Shown here: piece after piece, positions 37,816 through 46,466 of the stretch
Numbering within the stretch: position 1 is the stretch's first letter
How the letters are laid out: the number at the start of each line of letters is the position of its first letter
Assembly (NCBI RefSeq): GCF_003063625.1
Contig: NZ_CP026604.1
Location: forward strand, 1,612,001-1,676,000
From: Saccharobesus litoralis
GTDB taxonomy: Bacteria; Pseudomonadota; Gammaproteobacteria; Enterobacterales; Alteromonadaceae
Reading direction: 5' to 3'
DNA length: 64,000 bases
The notes under the pieces: generated by a model
Seen by the model: the letters and a program-made list of their open reading frames with translations, nothing else
What the model was told of the DNA's origin: nothing
Databases searched by the model: none
Made by a program: the position numbers and the translations under genes

Positions 37816-38988
37816 TTACGCATCTGTTTGGTTACAATAGTTTAAGGCTTCACGTGCCGCTATTATTAAATGATATAGGGTGCTGGCTGGCGCAAACTCA
37901 GCGATCACTTTATCGTCAGCGTCCAACTGGTCAAAATAGCCGCCTTTAACATCGTTATTTACATAGAATTCCATTAGGACTTCAATGGCCTCGGCAGCAT
38001 TATCTTCATATTGGGCTTTTAACTCGGCATCGGTAGCTTGCTTAGCTTGAGCAACACTGGCTTTAATTAGCTCAGTCATTGGCCAACAGCGTTTTGTCGC
38101 TTTGATGACTTTTCCGGTTTCAGTTGTTTCGTCATATATTAAACCGGTTACATTTTTACCGAAAGCAATGGCATTGTCATAAAGTGTGTTGGCATAACTA
38201 TCGACTGGAGCAGAAGTACGGTCAGAGTATTCACGCAATAACCACACCCATTCCAACATATGACCTGGCTCAACAATTTTGCCGTGTGTACCAAATTGCG
38301 GTGTCCAGTCGGCATTAAAGTATTCTAGCAATACCCTAGCACCGGCATCGTAAAAGTGTGATTCAAACATATTGAATATTTCACCGGCGCGCGCCAACCA
38401 TTTAGGTTGTTGACTGGCATCGTATAAAGCCATAAACGCTTCAAACAAATGCATATGTGGATTTTGGCGACGTTTGTCTGCACTATAATCACCTTCTAAC
38501 CAACCGCCTTTTAAACCTTTGATATAACTATCAAGGTTGGCCATCATGGCGTCGGCTTCTTGCATGGCTTTTGTGTCTTCAAATGCTCTAAAGCGCCATG
38601 CACATGAAAGTAAGTAGAAAGCTAGGTCATAGGTATCTTGTTTGCTATCAAGAATATTACCTTGTGGACCAAGCAGGTGAGCATAGGTACCAGGTTGTTC
38701 AGGATTAGCGCCATAGCGGTTTACAAATTGGTGTAGCTGATTCACTAATTGCTGGCCATTGTCGATCCAACCTAACTCATTCGCCATAGCAAAAACAAAC
38801 ATTTGACGATAATTAACTCTAACACGACGGTTGCATTCTAGATCTGGTTCGCCTTGTAACGTTAAGCGTTCATGAGAACCACCTGTGGTCGCATCAATGC
38901 CTTTAGTCGCCCACAAAGGAATTGATTCTTGCTTTAGCCAATTAGCAAACTTAACGCTAACTTGTTGTAATCGTGTCAGTTTTGTCAT
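37816..38988 (-). CDS. AGE-family sugar isomerase/epimerase (mannose isomerase or N-acylglucosamine 2-epimerase-like)
   Basis: 390 residues of the (alpha/alpha)6-barrel AGE family: NYRQMFVFAMANELGW, NPHMHLFEAFMALYD (catalytic His region), EPGHMLEWVWLLREY and TKRCWPMTELIKA. This branch contains D-mannose isomerases and YihS-like aldose-ketose isomerases; mannose-to-fructose isomerisation would suit the locus (inference). The ATG at 38988 is chosen; a TTG at 39003 is the only longer option. It is the first gene of a three-gene unit preceded by two operators. Confidence 0.85.
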   Translation of the reverse strand: MTKLTRLQQVSVKFANWLKQESIPLWATKGIDATTGGSHERLTLQGEPDLECNRRVRVNYRQMFVFAMANELGWIDNGQQLVNQLHQFVNRYGANPEQPGTYAHLLGPQGNILDSKQDTYDLAFYLLSCAWRFRAFEDTKAMQEADAMMANLDSYIKGLKGGWLEGDYSADKRRQNPHMHLFEAFMALYDASQQPKWLARAGEIFNMFESHFYDAGARVLLEYFNADWTPQFGTHGKIVEPGHMLEWVWLLREYSDRTSAPVDSYANTLYDNAIAFGKNVTGLIYDETTETGKVIKATKRCWPMTELIKASVAQAKQATDAELKAQYEDNAAEAIEVLMEFYVNNDVKGGYFDQLDADDKVIAEFAPASTLYHLIIAAREALNYCNQTDA

Positions 38989-39011
38989 GTTTATTTTAAC
39001 CAAAATAATAT

Positions 39012-39025
39012 TGATACCGGTTACA
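39012..39025. promoter_or_regulatory. LacI-type operator before the epimerase-sulfatase-mutase unit (proximal)
   Basis: TGATACCGGTTACA, one mismatch, 24 bases upstream of the AGE start on the minus strand. Confidence 0.75.
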
Positions 39026-39109
39026 TATTATGTGTAAGTTGGTGCTGCATTTGCACTTAAACTTTACCGGCCAGTGTTAATGTTTCGTTATATTAACTAT
39101 GATACATAA

Positions 39110-39123
39110 TGTAACCGGTTACA
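39110..39123. promoter_or_regulatory. LacI-type operator before the epimerase-sulfatase-mutase unit (distal)
   Basis: Perfect TGTAACCGGTTACA, 98 bases from the proximal site. Confidence 0.85.
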
Positions 39124-39193
39124 AGTCGTTTTTATCAAAAAGTGAACAAATGGAGTTTATAGGATTGAATTGATTGGCAATTTTGTTTGTTGT

Positions 39194-39247
39194 GGGTGAG
39201 CATTTATGCTTACAGAGCCTGCAAAATGCAAGCATAAATGCTCGCCC
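39194..39247. repeat. GGCGAGC-type palindromic repeat (hairpin) at the intron insertion site
   Basis: GGGTGAGCATTTATGCTT at 39194 pairs with AAGCATAAATGCTCGCCC ending at 39247, one mismatch. The group II intron begins two bases later. Same family as the sequences near 43924, 51028 and 54234. Confidence 0.8.
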
Positions 39248-39784
39248 AGTGTGTTACGAGTTACCAACAGTACAAGGAAGGCTGGAAGGTAACGCAACTA
39301 TATAAAACATGATGGTTTGGCCCATCCCATCGGCATTCAGGTGCAGGTGGAAACCACCTTATGCGGCATTGGTTAAGAGTCACTGTCGTGAGCGATAAGG
39401 GAAAGGCAAACACAATGATTTGTCAGGTGTGAGTTAAAGAGACGAACAGCGTAGGTGTCGAAATATTTAACCGTTGCATCCCGAAACCAAGCTACTGGGT
39501 GGAGTTTGGGAAGAGCTTAGAGGCAACCTGATTACCAACTAAGCGGGAGCCGGCAAAGAGCTGACGTGAATTTAACTCGGGGTTTTATATGGAACGTAAG
39601 AACCAGTCGTTTTGATGTTAACAGATATCCTCGAATGGAAACCCCATGAGAGCCAAGTCTGAATGCAAAGCACTGGGGCGGAGCAATTCGTAGTAGTGAT
39701 GATGATAGCTGTAATGGTTATCTAGCGAAGGGATTGCCTCGTTTTAAATGAAACTTTCATCAACTGCTGCAGCAGGAGGAATGA

Positions 39785-41020
39785 TTGAATTCAGCAAAAC
39801 CATTTAGTATTTCGAAATGGACAGTTTATGAAGCCTGGTTACGTGTAAGAGCCAACGGTGGAGCGGCAGGAATTGATGAGCAATCGATGAGTGATTTTGA
39901 ACAGGACTTGAAGAAGAACCTGTACAAGATATGGAATCGAATGTCATCGGGCAGCTATTTTCCACCGACGGTGAAGCGTGTCGAAATCCCTAAGGATAAG
40001 GGCGTTCGAGTACTAGGCATACCCACGGTATCAGACCGAGTTGCACAGATGGTCGTCAAGATGGAGTTGGAGCCTGAATTAGAATCGGTATTCGATAATG
40101 ATTCTTATGGTTACAGACCTAATCGCAGTGCACATGATGCATTAGCGATAACGCGCCAGCGGTGTTGGCGATACGACTGGGTGATTGATTTAGATATCAA
40201 AGGCTTCTTTGATAACTTGGACTGGGTGTTATTGGGCAAAGCGTTACGCAAACATACCAATAACCCATGGGTATTACTCTATATCGAACGTTGGCTTAAA
40301 GCGCCAATGGAAACCTCGGATGGTCAGATAATAGAGCGAACGAAAGGAACACCACAAGGAGGCGTGATAAGCCCATTGCTAGCCAATTTGTTTTTACACT
40401 ACGCATTCGACAAATGGTTGCGAAGAGAACATCCACATGTTCAATTTGCACGCTATGCGGATGATGCAGTGGTTCACTGTCGTAGTGAGCAAGAAGCAAA
40501 GGCGTTAAAGCAAGCTATTGAGCAACGCATGTTAGATTGTTGTCTAGAATGTCATCCAGAGAAAACTAAACTGGTTTACTGCTTTGATGAAGGTAGACAA
40601 GAAGCACATGAAGTCATTAGCTTTGATTTTCTTAGTTACTGTTTCAGGCCAAGGTTAGTAAGGAATCGGTGGGGTCGCATGTTTGTTGGCTTTACACCTG
40701 CTATTAGCCCTAAAGCGAAACAGAAAATTAGAGAGAAAGTTAAAGCGCTCAAGCTACATAAGCAAACGGGGTTAACGATACAAGAGTTGGCGTATAAGCT
40801 TAATCCGATGATAAGCGGGTGGATAAATTACTTCAGTCGGTTTTGGAAAACAGCATTAAGGCCACTTATGTCTTGGATAAACCTTAAATTGTTGAAATGG
40901 GCGAAGAAGAAATACAAACGGCTGAAATTCAGTTACCAAAGAGCAAGAAAATGGATGCAAAGGGTGTGTAATACACAACCGTATCTATTTTCTCATTGGC
41001 AATTTGGTTGCAGGCCGTAA
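39785..41020 (+). CDS. ltrA: Group II intron reverse transcriptase/maturase
   Basis: 411 residues. The fingers/palm reverse transcriptase domain carries YGYRPNRSAHDA, IDLDIKGFFDNLDW, GTPQGGVISPLLANLFLH and the catalytic YADD at residues 224-227. The C-terminal maturase (X) domain includes LAYKLNPMISGWINYFSRF. There is no HNH endonuclease domain. It starts at a TTG (39785) with AGGAGGA directly before it. It splices its host intron RNA and copies it into DNA at new sites. Confidence 0.93.
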   Translation: MNSAKPFSISKWTVYEAWLRVRANGGAAGIDEQSMSDFEQDLKKNLYKIWNRMSSGSYFPPTVKRVEIPKDKGVRVLGIPTVSDRVAQMVVKMELEPELESVFDNDSYGYRPNRSAHDALAITRQRCWRYDWVIDLDIKGFFDNLDWVLLGKALRKHTNNPWVLLYIERWLKAPMETSDGQIIERTKGTPQGGVISPLLANLFLHYAFDKWLRREHPHVQFARYADDAVVHCRSEQEAKALKQAIEQRMLDCCLECHPEKTKLVYCFDEGRQEAHEVISFDFLSYCFRPRLVRNRWGRMFVGFTPAISPKAKQKIREKVKALKLHKQTGLTIQELAYKLNPMISGWINYFSRFWKTALRPLMSWINLKLLKWAKKKYKRLKFSYQRARKWMQRVCNTQPYLFSHWQFGCRP

Positions 41021-41035
41021 ATGGTGAAACGAGAG

Positions 41036-41069
41036 GAGCCGTATGAATTGAGAGGTTCACGTACGGATC
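41036..41069 (+). ncRNA. Group II intron domain V
   Basis: GAGCCGTATGAATTGAGAGG...CACGTACGG forms the conserved 34-nt catalytic hairpin (AGC triad, tetraloop-like centre and bulge), just after the maturase gene. Confidence 0.85.
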
Positions 41070-41123
41070 TGTGAGAGGCTGAGGGGGAAGCTCCCTCGGC
41101 CTACTCGACCAAATGCCTATAAT

Positions 41124-42122
41124 TTAACGTTTAGGCGCAGCCGTACTTTCGCGCACCATAAATTCATGCGGAAGTATATATTCTTGCTGACTTAACTCTT
41201 GGCCTTCTAACATGCGATGTAAAAGATTCATCGCAGTATGGCCTAGCTCTGTTGCTGGTTGCGCAATAGTGGTTAGGGTAGGGTCGATATATTTGGCGAC
41301 TTCAAGATCATCAAAACCAGTAACCGAAATATCTTCTGGAATAGAAAGGCCTGCTGATTTAAAGCCTTTCACTGCACCTATGGCCATTTGGTCGTTAAAT
41401 GCGACTACCGCGGTAGGGCGATGATCCATATGGGTAAACTGTGTCGCAGCATTTAAACCGGACCATTTTGAGTAATCACCCTCGATAACGATTTTATCAT
41501 CATAAGGGATCCCGGCTTGCTCTAACGCGGCTTTATAACCCTTTAAACGGTTTTTAGAGTGAGCATTGTCACTAAGGCCAGTGATAGCGCCAATTCGAGT
41601 ATGACCCAGTGAAATCAAGTAATCGACAACGGTTTTTTGTGCTGCCGCGTTATCAATACGCACTGAAGGGTAGGGAGTTCCTACACAGCCACAGGCATTG
41701 ACAACGGGAAAGTCGGTACCAACGAATGTGCTTTCATCGCCTTCACGGTGCGGACGTAATTGAATAACACCATCGGCTTGGCGGGTATCGATTAGTTTTA
41801 AATACTCTTGTTCGCGTTCTAACGAATCTCGTGAATCACCTAATAGGACGTTAAAGCCTTTTTTACGGGCGACATCTTCAATCCCTTTAACCACAGTCGA
41901 GAAAAAGGGGTTAGCTAAGTCAGGTACCAAAACGAGAATGGCGTAACTGCGGTGAAAACGGAAATTGCGGGCTAACATGTTGGGTTTGTAGCCGATTTGG
42001 TCTATCGCATCCTGCACTTTCTTAAGGGCTTTTTCAGACACTTTTTCAGGGTTGCTTAGTGCTCTAGATACCGTAGCAATAGATACACCGGCAACTTTAG
42101 CCACTTCTCGAATATTAGACAT
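41124..42122 (-). CDS. LacI-family transcriptional regulator
   Basis: 332 residues. An N-terminal helix-turn-helix (IREVAKVAGVSIATVSRALSNPEKV) and hinge (ALKKVQDAIDQIGYKPNMLARN) precede a periplasmic-binding-like effector domain (ILVLVPDLANPFFSTVVKGIEDVA; VTGFDDLEVAKYIDPTLTTIAQP). It resembles CytR/PurR-type repressors. It lies centrally in the mannan locus, divergent from the GPH transporter. The many CCGG-centred palindromes around it are typical LacI-family operators, so it is the likely local regulator (inference). A degenerate operator lies about 35 bases before its start. Confidence 0.92.
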   Translation of the reverse strand: MSNIREVAKVAGVSIATVSRALSNPEKVSEKALKKVQDAIDQIGYKPNMLARNFRFHRSYAILVLVPDLANPFFSTVVKGIEDVARKKGFNVLLGDSRDSLEREQEYLKLIDTRQADGVIQLRPHREGDESTFVGTDFPVVNACGCVGTPYPSVRIDNAAAQKTVVDYLISLGHTRIGAITGLSDNAHSKNRLKGYKAALEQAGIPYDDKIVIEGDYSKWSGLNAATQFTHMDHRPTAVVAFNDQMAIGAVKGFKSAGLSIPEDISVTGFDDLEVAKYIDPTLTTIAQPATELGHTAMNLLHRMLEGQELSQQEYILPHEFMVRESTAAPKR

Positions 42123-42156
42123 AAAACCACTTCCACTTGCTGTAACACTTTTTTAA

Positions 42157-42170
42157 TGTAACCGTTATAC
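42157..42170. promoter_or_regulatory. Degenerate operator before the lacI-type gene
   Basis: TGTAACCGTTATAC retains the left half TGTAACC but has lost one central G. It may allow weak autoregulation. Confidence 0.4.
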
Positions 42171-42412
42171 ACCAGATAAATCGTGGCTGAAAACCGTTAC
42201 AAACATAAAAAAATTGTACCCGAAGTTGGCGCTAATTCCCAGTTTTTACCTGACCTTGGTAAAGTTTTGAGTTAATTTTTTAACCAGTAAAGTCTGAATT
42301 TCATATCATATCGGCTATTTAACTCCTTGTTAAATATAGAAATATCTTATTTGGTTATAACAAACTGATTTTTATCCGGTAAAAATTTTGTAAAAACACT
42401 GGAAAATTAAAA

Positions 42413-42426
42413 GGTAACCGGTTACA
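42413..42426. promoter_or_regulatory. LacI-type operator between the lacI-type and GPH transporter genes
   Basis: GGTAACCGGTTACA, one mismatch, 105 bases before the transporter ATG. The rest of the 408-base divergent region is AT-rich with no gene. Confidence 0.8.
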
Positions 42427-42530
42427 TTTTAATTAGATGTTAGATTAACTATGACTTGTACTAGTGTCTGGATTTGTAAAAAACAGTCTAAGCTTTTACA
42501 AAGTCGATTAGAAATAAAGGTAAATTGAGT

Positions 42531-43919
42531 ATGACAGTGATGACGGACAGACCCGATTTTAAAGAAAAGGTCGGTTATGGCTTGGGAGATTTTGCTTCTT
42601 CCATGTTCTGGAAATTATTTTCTGTGTACTTGATGGTGTTTTACACCGACGTATTCGGTATTAGTGCTGCAGCGGTTGGCACTATGTTTTTGTTAACTCG
42701 TATTTGGGATACCGCCAACGATCCTATTATGGGTATTTTGTCTGATCGCTTAAATACGCGTTGGGGTAAATTTAGACCTTTCTTGTTATTTGGTGCGGTG
42801 CCTTTCGCGGTAATTGGTGTAATGACCTTTACCACCCCTGATTGGTCGGCGGAAGCTAAACTAGTTTATGCGTATGTGACTTACACCTTAATGATGATGG
42901 CTTATACGGCTGTTAATGTACCTTATGCCTCGTTACTTGGGGTGATGTCTCCGCATTCTGAAGATAGAACGCAATTAGCATCGTTCCGCATGGTATTTGC
43001 TTTTGCTGGTAGTATTTTCGCGTTCTTGCTTATTGATCCATTAATTGATTTCTTTTCTACCTTAGGTACAAGCGAGCCTAATCCACAGCAAGGCTGGATG
43101 ATGGCAATCGTTGTATATGGTTTTATCGCGGCTATTTTATTTTACGGCACCTTTGCCTTAACTCGTGAACGTGTGCAGCCGCCAGCGGATCAAGAGAACT
43201 CACTTAAAGACGACTTAAAGAACCTTTCAAAGAATATGCCTTGGTTTGTATTACTTGGCGCGGCGCTTTCCACTTTGATTTTCAATAGTATGCGTGATGG
43301 TTCAGCAGTGTATTACTTTAAGTACACCTTTGCTGTGCAAGAAGTCAGTTTGCTGGGTTTAACCTTGGGTGTTACCACGACTTATTTAGTACTAGGGCAG
43401 GCAGCTAATATTTTAGGTGTGATTTTAGCTCAGCCTATTTCTAAATTAATCGGTAAAAAGCAAACCTTTATGTTTGCCATGTTTGGTGCAGCTATCTTTA
43501 GTTGTGGTTTCTATTACTTAGATGAATCGACTTTCTGGTTAATCCTAGTATTACAGTGTGTTGTTAGTATGTGTGCGGGCATTATCTTCCCATTGTTATG
43601 GTCAATGTACGCCGATATTGCTGATTATTCTGAGCATACAACAGGGCGTCGTGCGACAGGCTTAATTTTCTCTTCGTCTTCATTTTCACAAAAAATGGGA
43701 TGGACATTAGGCGGCGCGTTAACCGGCTGGACGCTAGCTTGGTTTGGCTATGAAGCTAATGTAGAGCAAACCGAGCAGGCCAAAGAGGGTTTACGTTTAA
43801 TGATTAGTTATATCCCGGCAATTGGTGCTTTGTTATCAGGTTTATTTATTGCCTTTTACAAGTTAACCGATGACGTGGTAGCCAATATCAATCAAGAGTT
43901 GGCGTTAAAGAGAGCTTAG
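42531..43919 (+). CDS. GPH-family sugar:cation symporter (MelB-like)
   Basis: 462 residues with 12 predicted membrane segments, of the glycoside-pentoside-hexuronide family: KEKVGYGLGDFASSMFWKL at the N-terminus, the conserved RIWDTANDPIMGILSDRLNTRWGKFRPFLL motif region, and YADIADYSEHTTGRRATGLIF in the second half. It probably carries mannobiose or longer manno-oligosaccharides over the inner membrane into the epimerase/phosphorylase pathway. The ATG at 42531 has AAAGG upstream; a TTG at 42525 is a less likely start. Confidence 0.9.
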   Translation: MTVMTDRPDFKEKVGYGLGDFASSMFWKLFSVYLMVFYTDVFGISAAAVGTMFLLTRIWDTANDPIMGILSDRLNTRWGKFRPFLLFGAVPFAVIGVMTFTTPDWSAEAKLVYAYVTYTLMMMAYTAVNVPYASLLGVMSPHSEDRTQLASFRMVFAFAGSIFAFLLIDPLIDFFSTLGTSEPNPQQGWMMAIVVYGFIAAILFYGTFALTRERVQPPADQENSLKDDLKNLSKNMPWFVLLGAALSTLIFNSMRDGSAVYYFKYTFAVQEVSLLGLTLGVTTTYLVLGQAANILGVILAQPISKLIGKKQTFMFAMFGAAIFSCGFYYLDESTFWLILVLQCVVSMCAGIIFPLLWSMYADIADYSEHTTGRRATGLIFSSSSFSQKMGWTLGGALTGWTLAWFGYEANVEQTEQAKEGLRLMISYIPAIGALLSGLFIAFYKLTDDVVANINQELALKRA

Positions 43920-43923
43920 TGTT

Positions 43924-44014
43924 GTAGGCGAGCATTTATGCTTGCGAATGGCTGTAAAGCCAAACCAATGCAAGGCTACCAAAAGTAGGGGCTTGCAAGC
44001 CAAGCCTTGCCTAC
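43924..44014. repeat. GTAGGCGAGC-type palindromic repeat
   Basis: GTAGGCGAGCATTTATGCTTG at the left and CAAGCCTTGCCTAC at the right, with internal inverted pieces (GGGGCTTGCAAGCC). It may also serve as terminator of the transporter gene. Confidence 0.7.
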
Positions 44015-44022
44015 GATAAATA

Positions 44023-44036
44023 TGTAACCGGTTTAT
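44023..44036. promoter_or_regulatory. LacI-type operator before the phosphorylase operon
   Basis: TGTAACCGGTTTAT; left half and centre perfect, 40 bases before the GH130 start. Confidence 0.75.
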
Positions 44037-44075
44037 TTTTAATTTGTTTTTCAGTTTGTATTTAGAGGAAAAAAC

Positions 44076-45236
44076 ATGAGTGATTTTCAACAACGTTTGC
44101 AAGGTTTACAGGCAGAGCAAGCGGCATTATTAGAGACTCCAAATCAGCCTACGGCTAAAACTAACGGTATTTATCAGCGTTACAGCAACCCAATTGTGAC
44201 ACCTGAGCATATCCCATTGACGTGGCGCTACGATTTTAATGAAGCGACTAACCCATATTGCATGGAGCGTATCGGGGTTAACGCAACGTTAAACTCGGGT
44301 GCTATCAAGTTCAACGATAAATACGTAATTGTTGTGCGTGTTGAAGGTAATGATCGTAAATCTTACTTTGCTGTAGCTGAAAGTGACAACGGTGTTGATG
44401 GTTTCACATTCTGGGATCGCCCAATCACTATGCCAGAAACCGACCGTCCAGATACTAACGTTTACGATATGCGTTTAACTCAACACGAAGATGGCTATAT
44501 CTACGGTTTATTCTGTACTGAGCGTAAAGACGAAAATCATCCAGAAGATACGTCAGCAGCTGAAGCGCAATGCGGTATTGCTCGTACTAAAGACTTAGTC
44601 ACTTGGCAGCGTTTACCTGACTTAATTACCTATTCAGGTCAACAACGTAACGTGGTTTTACACCCAGAATTCGTTGATGGTAAATATGCATTATATACAC
44701 GTCCGCAAGATGGTTTTATCTCTGTTGGCGGCGGCGGTGGTATCGGCTGGGGTTTAAGCGAGTCGATGGAAAATGCTGAAGTTAAACAAGAAGTGATTGT
44801 AGATACTAAGATCTACCACACCATTAAAGAAGTGAAAAATGGTCAAGGCCCTGCGCCAATTAAAACTGAGCAAGGTTGGTTGCATTTAGCACATGGTGTG
44901 CGTAACACGGCTGCTGGTTTACGCTATGTGTTGTATGTATTTATGACTGAGTTAGATCGCCCTTGGGTTGTTACTCATAGCCCCGCAGGTCACTTTATTG
45001 CGCCTGAAGGAGCAGAGCGTGTTGGTGACGTGTCAAACGTAGTATTCAGCAATGGTTGGATCGCAGACGATAATGGTGATGTATTTATTTATTACGCATC
45101 ATCAGATACTCGTATGCATGTAGCGACTAGTTCAGTTAAACAACTTGTTGATTACGCGATGAATACGCCAGAAGACGGATTACGTTCAGCGACGTCTGTA
45201 CAAGCGATTAATGCGTTAATCGATCAAAATTCTTAA
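44076..45236 (+). CDS. GH130 4-O-beta-D-mannosyl-D-glucose phosphorylase
   Basis: Phosphorolyses beta-1,4-mannosylglucose to mannose-1-phosphate and glucose in the cytoplasm. 386 residues without signal peptide, matching subfamily GH130_1 in length. Five-bladed propeller features are present: [52 protein letters not shown] (the presumed general-acid Asp), [24 protein letters not shown], and [15 protein letters not shown] (phosphate region). It is followed after 12 bases by the mannobiose 2-epimerase gene, the known partner enzyme. Confidence 0.92.
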   Translation: MSDFQQRLQGLQAEQAALLETPNQPTAKTNGIYQRYSNPIVTPEHIPLTWRYDFNEATNPYCMERIGVNATLNSGAIKFNDKYVIVVRVEGNDRKSYFAVAESDNGVDGFTFWDRPITMPETDRPDTNVYDMRLTQHEDGYIYGLFCTERKDENHPEDTSAAEAQCGIARTKDLVTWQRLPDLITYSGQQRNVVLHPEFVDGKYALYTRPQDGFISVGGGGGIGWGLSESMENAEVKQEVIVDTKIYHTIKEVKNGQGPAPIKTEQGWLHLAHGVRNTAAGLRYVLYVFMTELDRPWVVTHSPAGHFIAPEGAERVGDVSNVVFSNGWIADDNGDVFIYYASSDTRMHVATSSVKQLVDYAMNTPEDGLRSATSVQAINALIDQNS

Positions 45237-45248
45237 TGGAGTTAGGCT

Positions 45249-46466
45249 ATGTTGCAACCAGTTAGTACTCAGCTTGAAACATTAAAGCAAGAATTTGCAA
45301 CCGAGCTGCAAAACATTACCGATTGGTGGTATGACAATACCCAGGACAATGAGCAGGGCGGATTTATTGGCGAAGTTTCTCATAACGGGGAACGCATTCA
45401 TAAAGCCAATAAAGGCATTATTTTAAATACGCGACTTCTTTGGTATTTCAGTGAAGCCGCTTATTTTACTGGTTGCGACAAGGCCAAAGCCATGGCTGAT
45501 CGCGCCTTTGATTATTTGTTAACTTATTTCGACGATAAAGAGTTAGGTGGAGTCGTTTGGGAGCTAGATTACCAAGGCAATTTAGTCGATGGTAAAAAGC
45601 AAACCTATGCGCAATCTTTCGCTATTTACGGCTTATCGTCTTATTACCAGTTAACTAAGAATCAAACGGCTATCGATAAGGCTTTGGCTTACTTTGATTT
45701 ATTAGAAGCCAAAACTCATGATGATAACCGAGGTGGTTATTTAGAAGCATTCTCACGTGAGTGGCAAGAAATCGAAGATATGCGTCTTAGTGAAAAAGAC
45801 GCCAACTTGCCAAAAACCATGAATACCCATTTGCATGTGTTAGAGGCTTACGCCAACCTGCAAAAGATCTACCCGACTAATAAAGTCGCGGGAGCTTTAA
45901 AGCGCTTAATCGGTTATTTCCAAGGTTCAATTGTTGATCATTCTAGCTACCATTTACGCTTATTTATGTGTCGTAACTGGGGTGATCACTCAGAGGCCTA
46001 TTCATATGGCCATGATATTGAAGCCAGCTGGTTGATCCATAAATCGTTAAAAGCGTTAAAACATCCGGCTACCACAGTGCAAGTGATGCCAACCGTGATC
46101 AAACTAGCCGAAACCTGCTTGGCTGAGGGTATAGGAGAGCATGGTCAGGTACTAGATGAAATAGACATCAGTACAGGCAAAGTTCACGCAGAAAGCTGTT
46201 GGTGGATCCAAGCTGAAGCGATTGTTGGCTTTTTAAATGCCTATCAAGCCACTGGCAATCAAGCATTTTTTGATGCCGTGATTGATATTTGGCAATTTAC
46301 CAAAAAATACCATATCGACGCAGAGAACGGCGAATGGCATTGGTTATCGACACTGGATCAAGACGATAACTACGACATATATAAAGCGGGCTTTTGGAAA
46401 GGTCCTTACCATAATGGTCGCGCAATGATGGAAGCGATTAAACTTCTAAAGAGCATACATTTATGA
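45249..46466 (+). CDS. Cellobiose/mannobiose 2-epimerase (AGE family)
   Basis: 405 residues, cytoplasmic, with the (alpha/alpha)6 barrel of cellobiose 2-epimerases: NEQGGFIGEVSHNGE, KGIILNTRLLWYFSEAAY, NTHLHVLEAYANL, YGHDIEASWLIHKS, SCWWIQAEAIVGFLNAY and KAGFWKGPYHNGRAMME. In the known mannan pathway (Bacteroides fragilis, Ruminococcus albus) it turns mannobiose into mannosylglucose, the substrate of the neighbouring GH130 enzyme. The stop overlaps the start of the next gene (ATGA), giving translational coupling. Confidence 0.93.
   Translation: MLQPVSTQLETLKQEFATELQNITDWWYDNTQDNEQGGFIGEVSHNGERIHKANKGIILNTRLLWYFSEAAYFTGCDKAKAMADRAFDYLLTYFDDKELGGVVWELDYQGNLVDGKKQTYAQSFAIYGLSSYYQLTKNQTAIDKALAYFDLLEAKTHDDNRGGYLEAFSREWQEIEDMRLSEKDANLPKTMNTHLHVLEAYANLQKIYPTNKVAGALKRLIGYFQGSIVDHSSYHLRLFMCRNWGDHSEAYSYGHDIEASWLIHKSLKALKHPATTVQVMPTVIKLAETCLAEGIGEHGQVLDEIDISTGKVHAESCWWIQAEAIVGFLNAYQATGNQAFFDAVIDIWQFTKKYHIDAENGEWHWLSTLDQDDNYDIYKAGFWKGPYHNGRAMMEAIKLLKSIHL

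Larger units (their letters stand above)
39249..41109 (+). mobile_element. Group II intron, complete, inserted just after a hairpin
   Basis: The 5' end is GTGTGTTACGAG, matching the GUGYG boundary. A structured RNA of about 535 bases precedes the reverse transcriptase gene. After the gene, domain V is at 41036-41069 (GAGCCGTATG ... CACGTACGG) and a domain VI-like stem GAGGGGGAAGCTCCCTC follows, ending CCTACTCGAC at about 41109. Insertion directly behind a terminator-like inverted repeat is the habit of bacterial class C introns. The element lies between the AGE gene and the lacI-type gene and disrupts no gene. The last base of the 3' boundary is approximate. Confidence 0.88.

Noticed and set aside
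38139-38152. Operator-like TTAAACCGGTTACA inside the AGE-family gene
   Set aside because: It is deep inside a coding sequence, has two mismatches and is far from any start; most likely chance or coding constraint.
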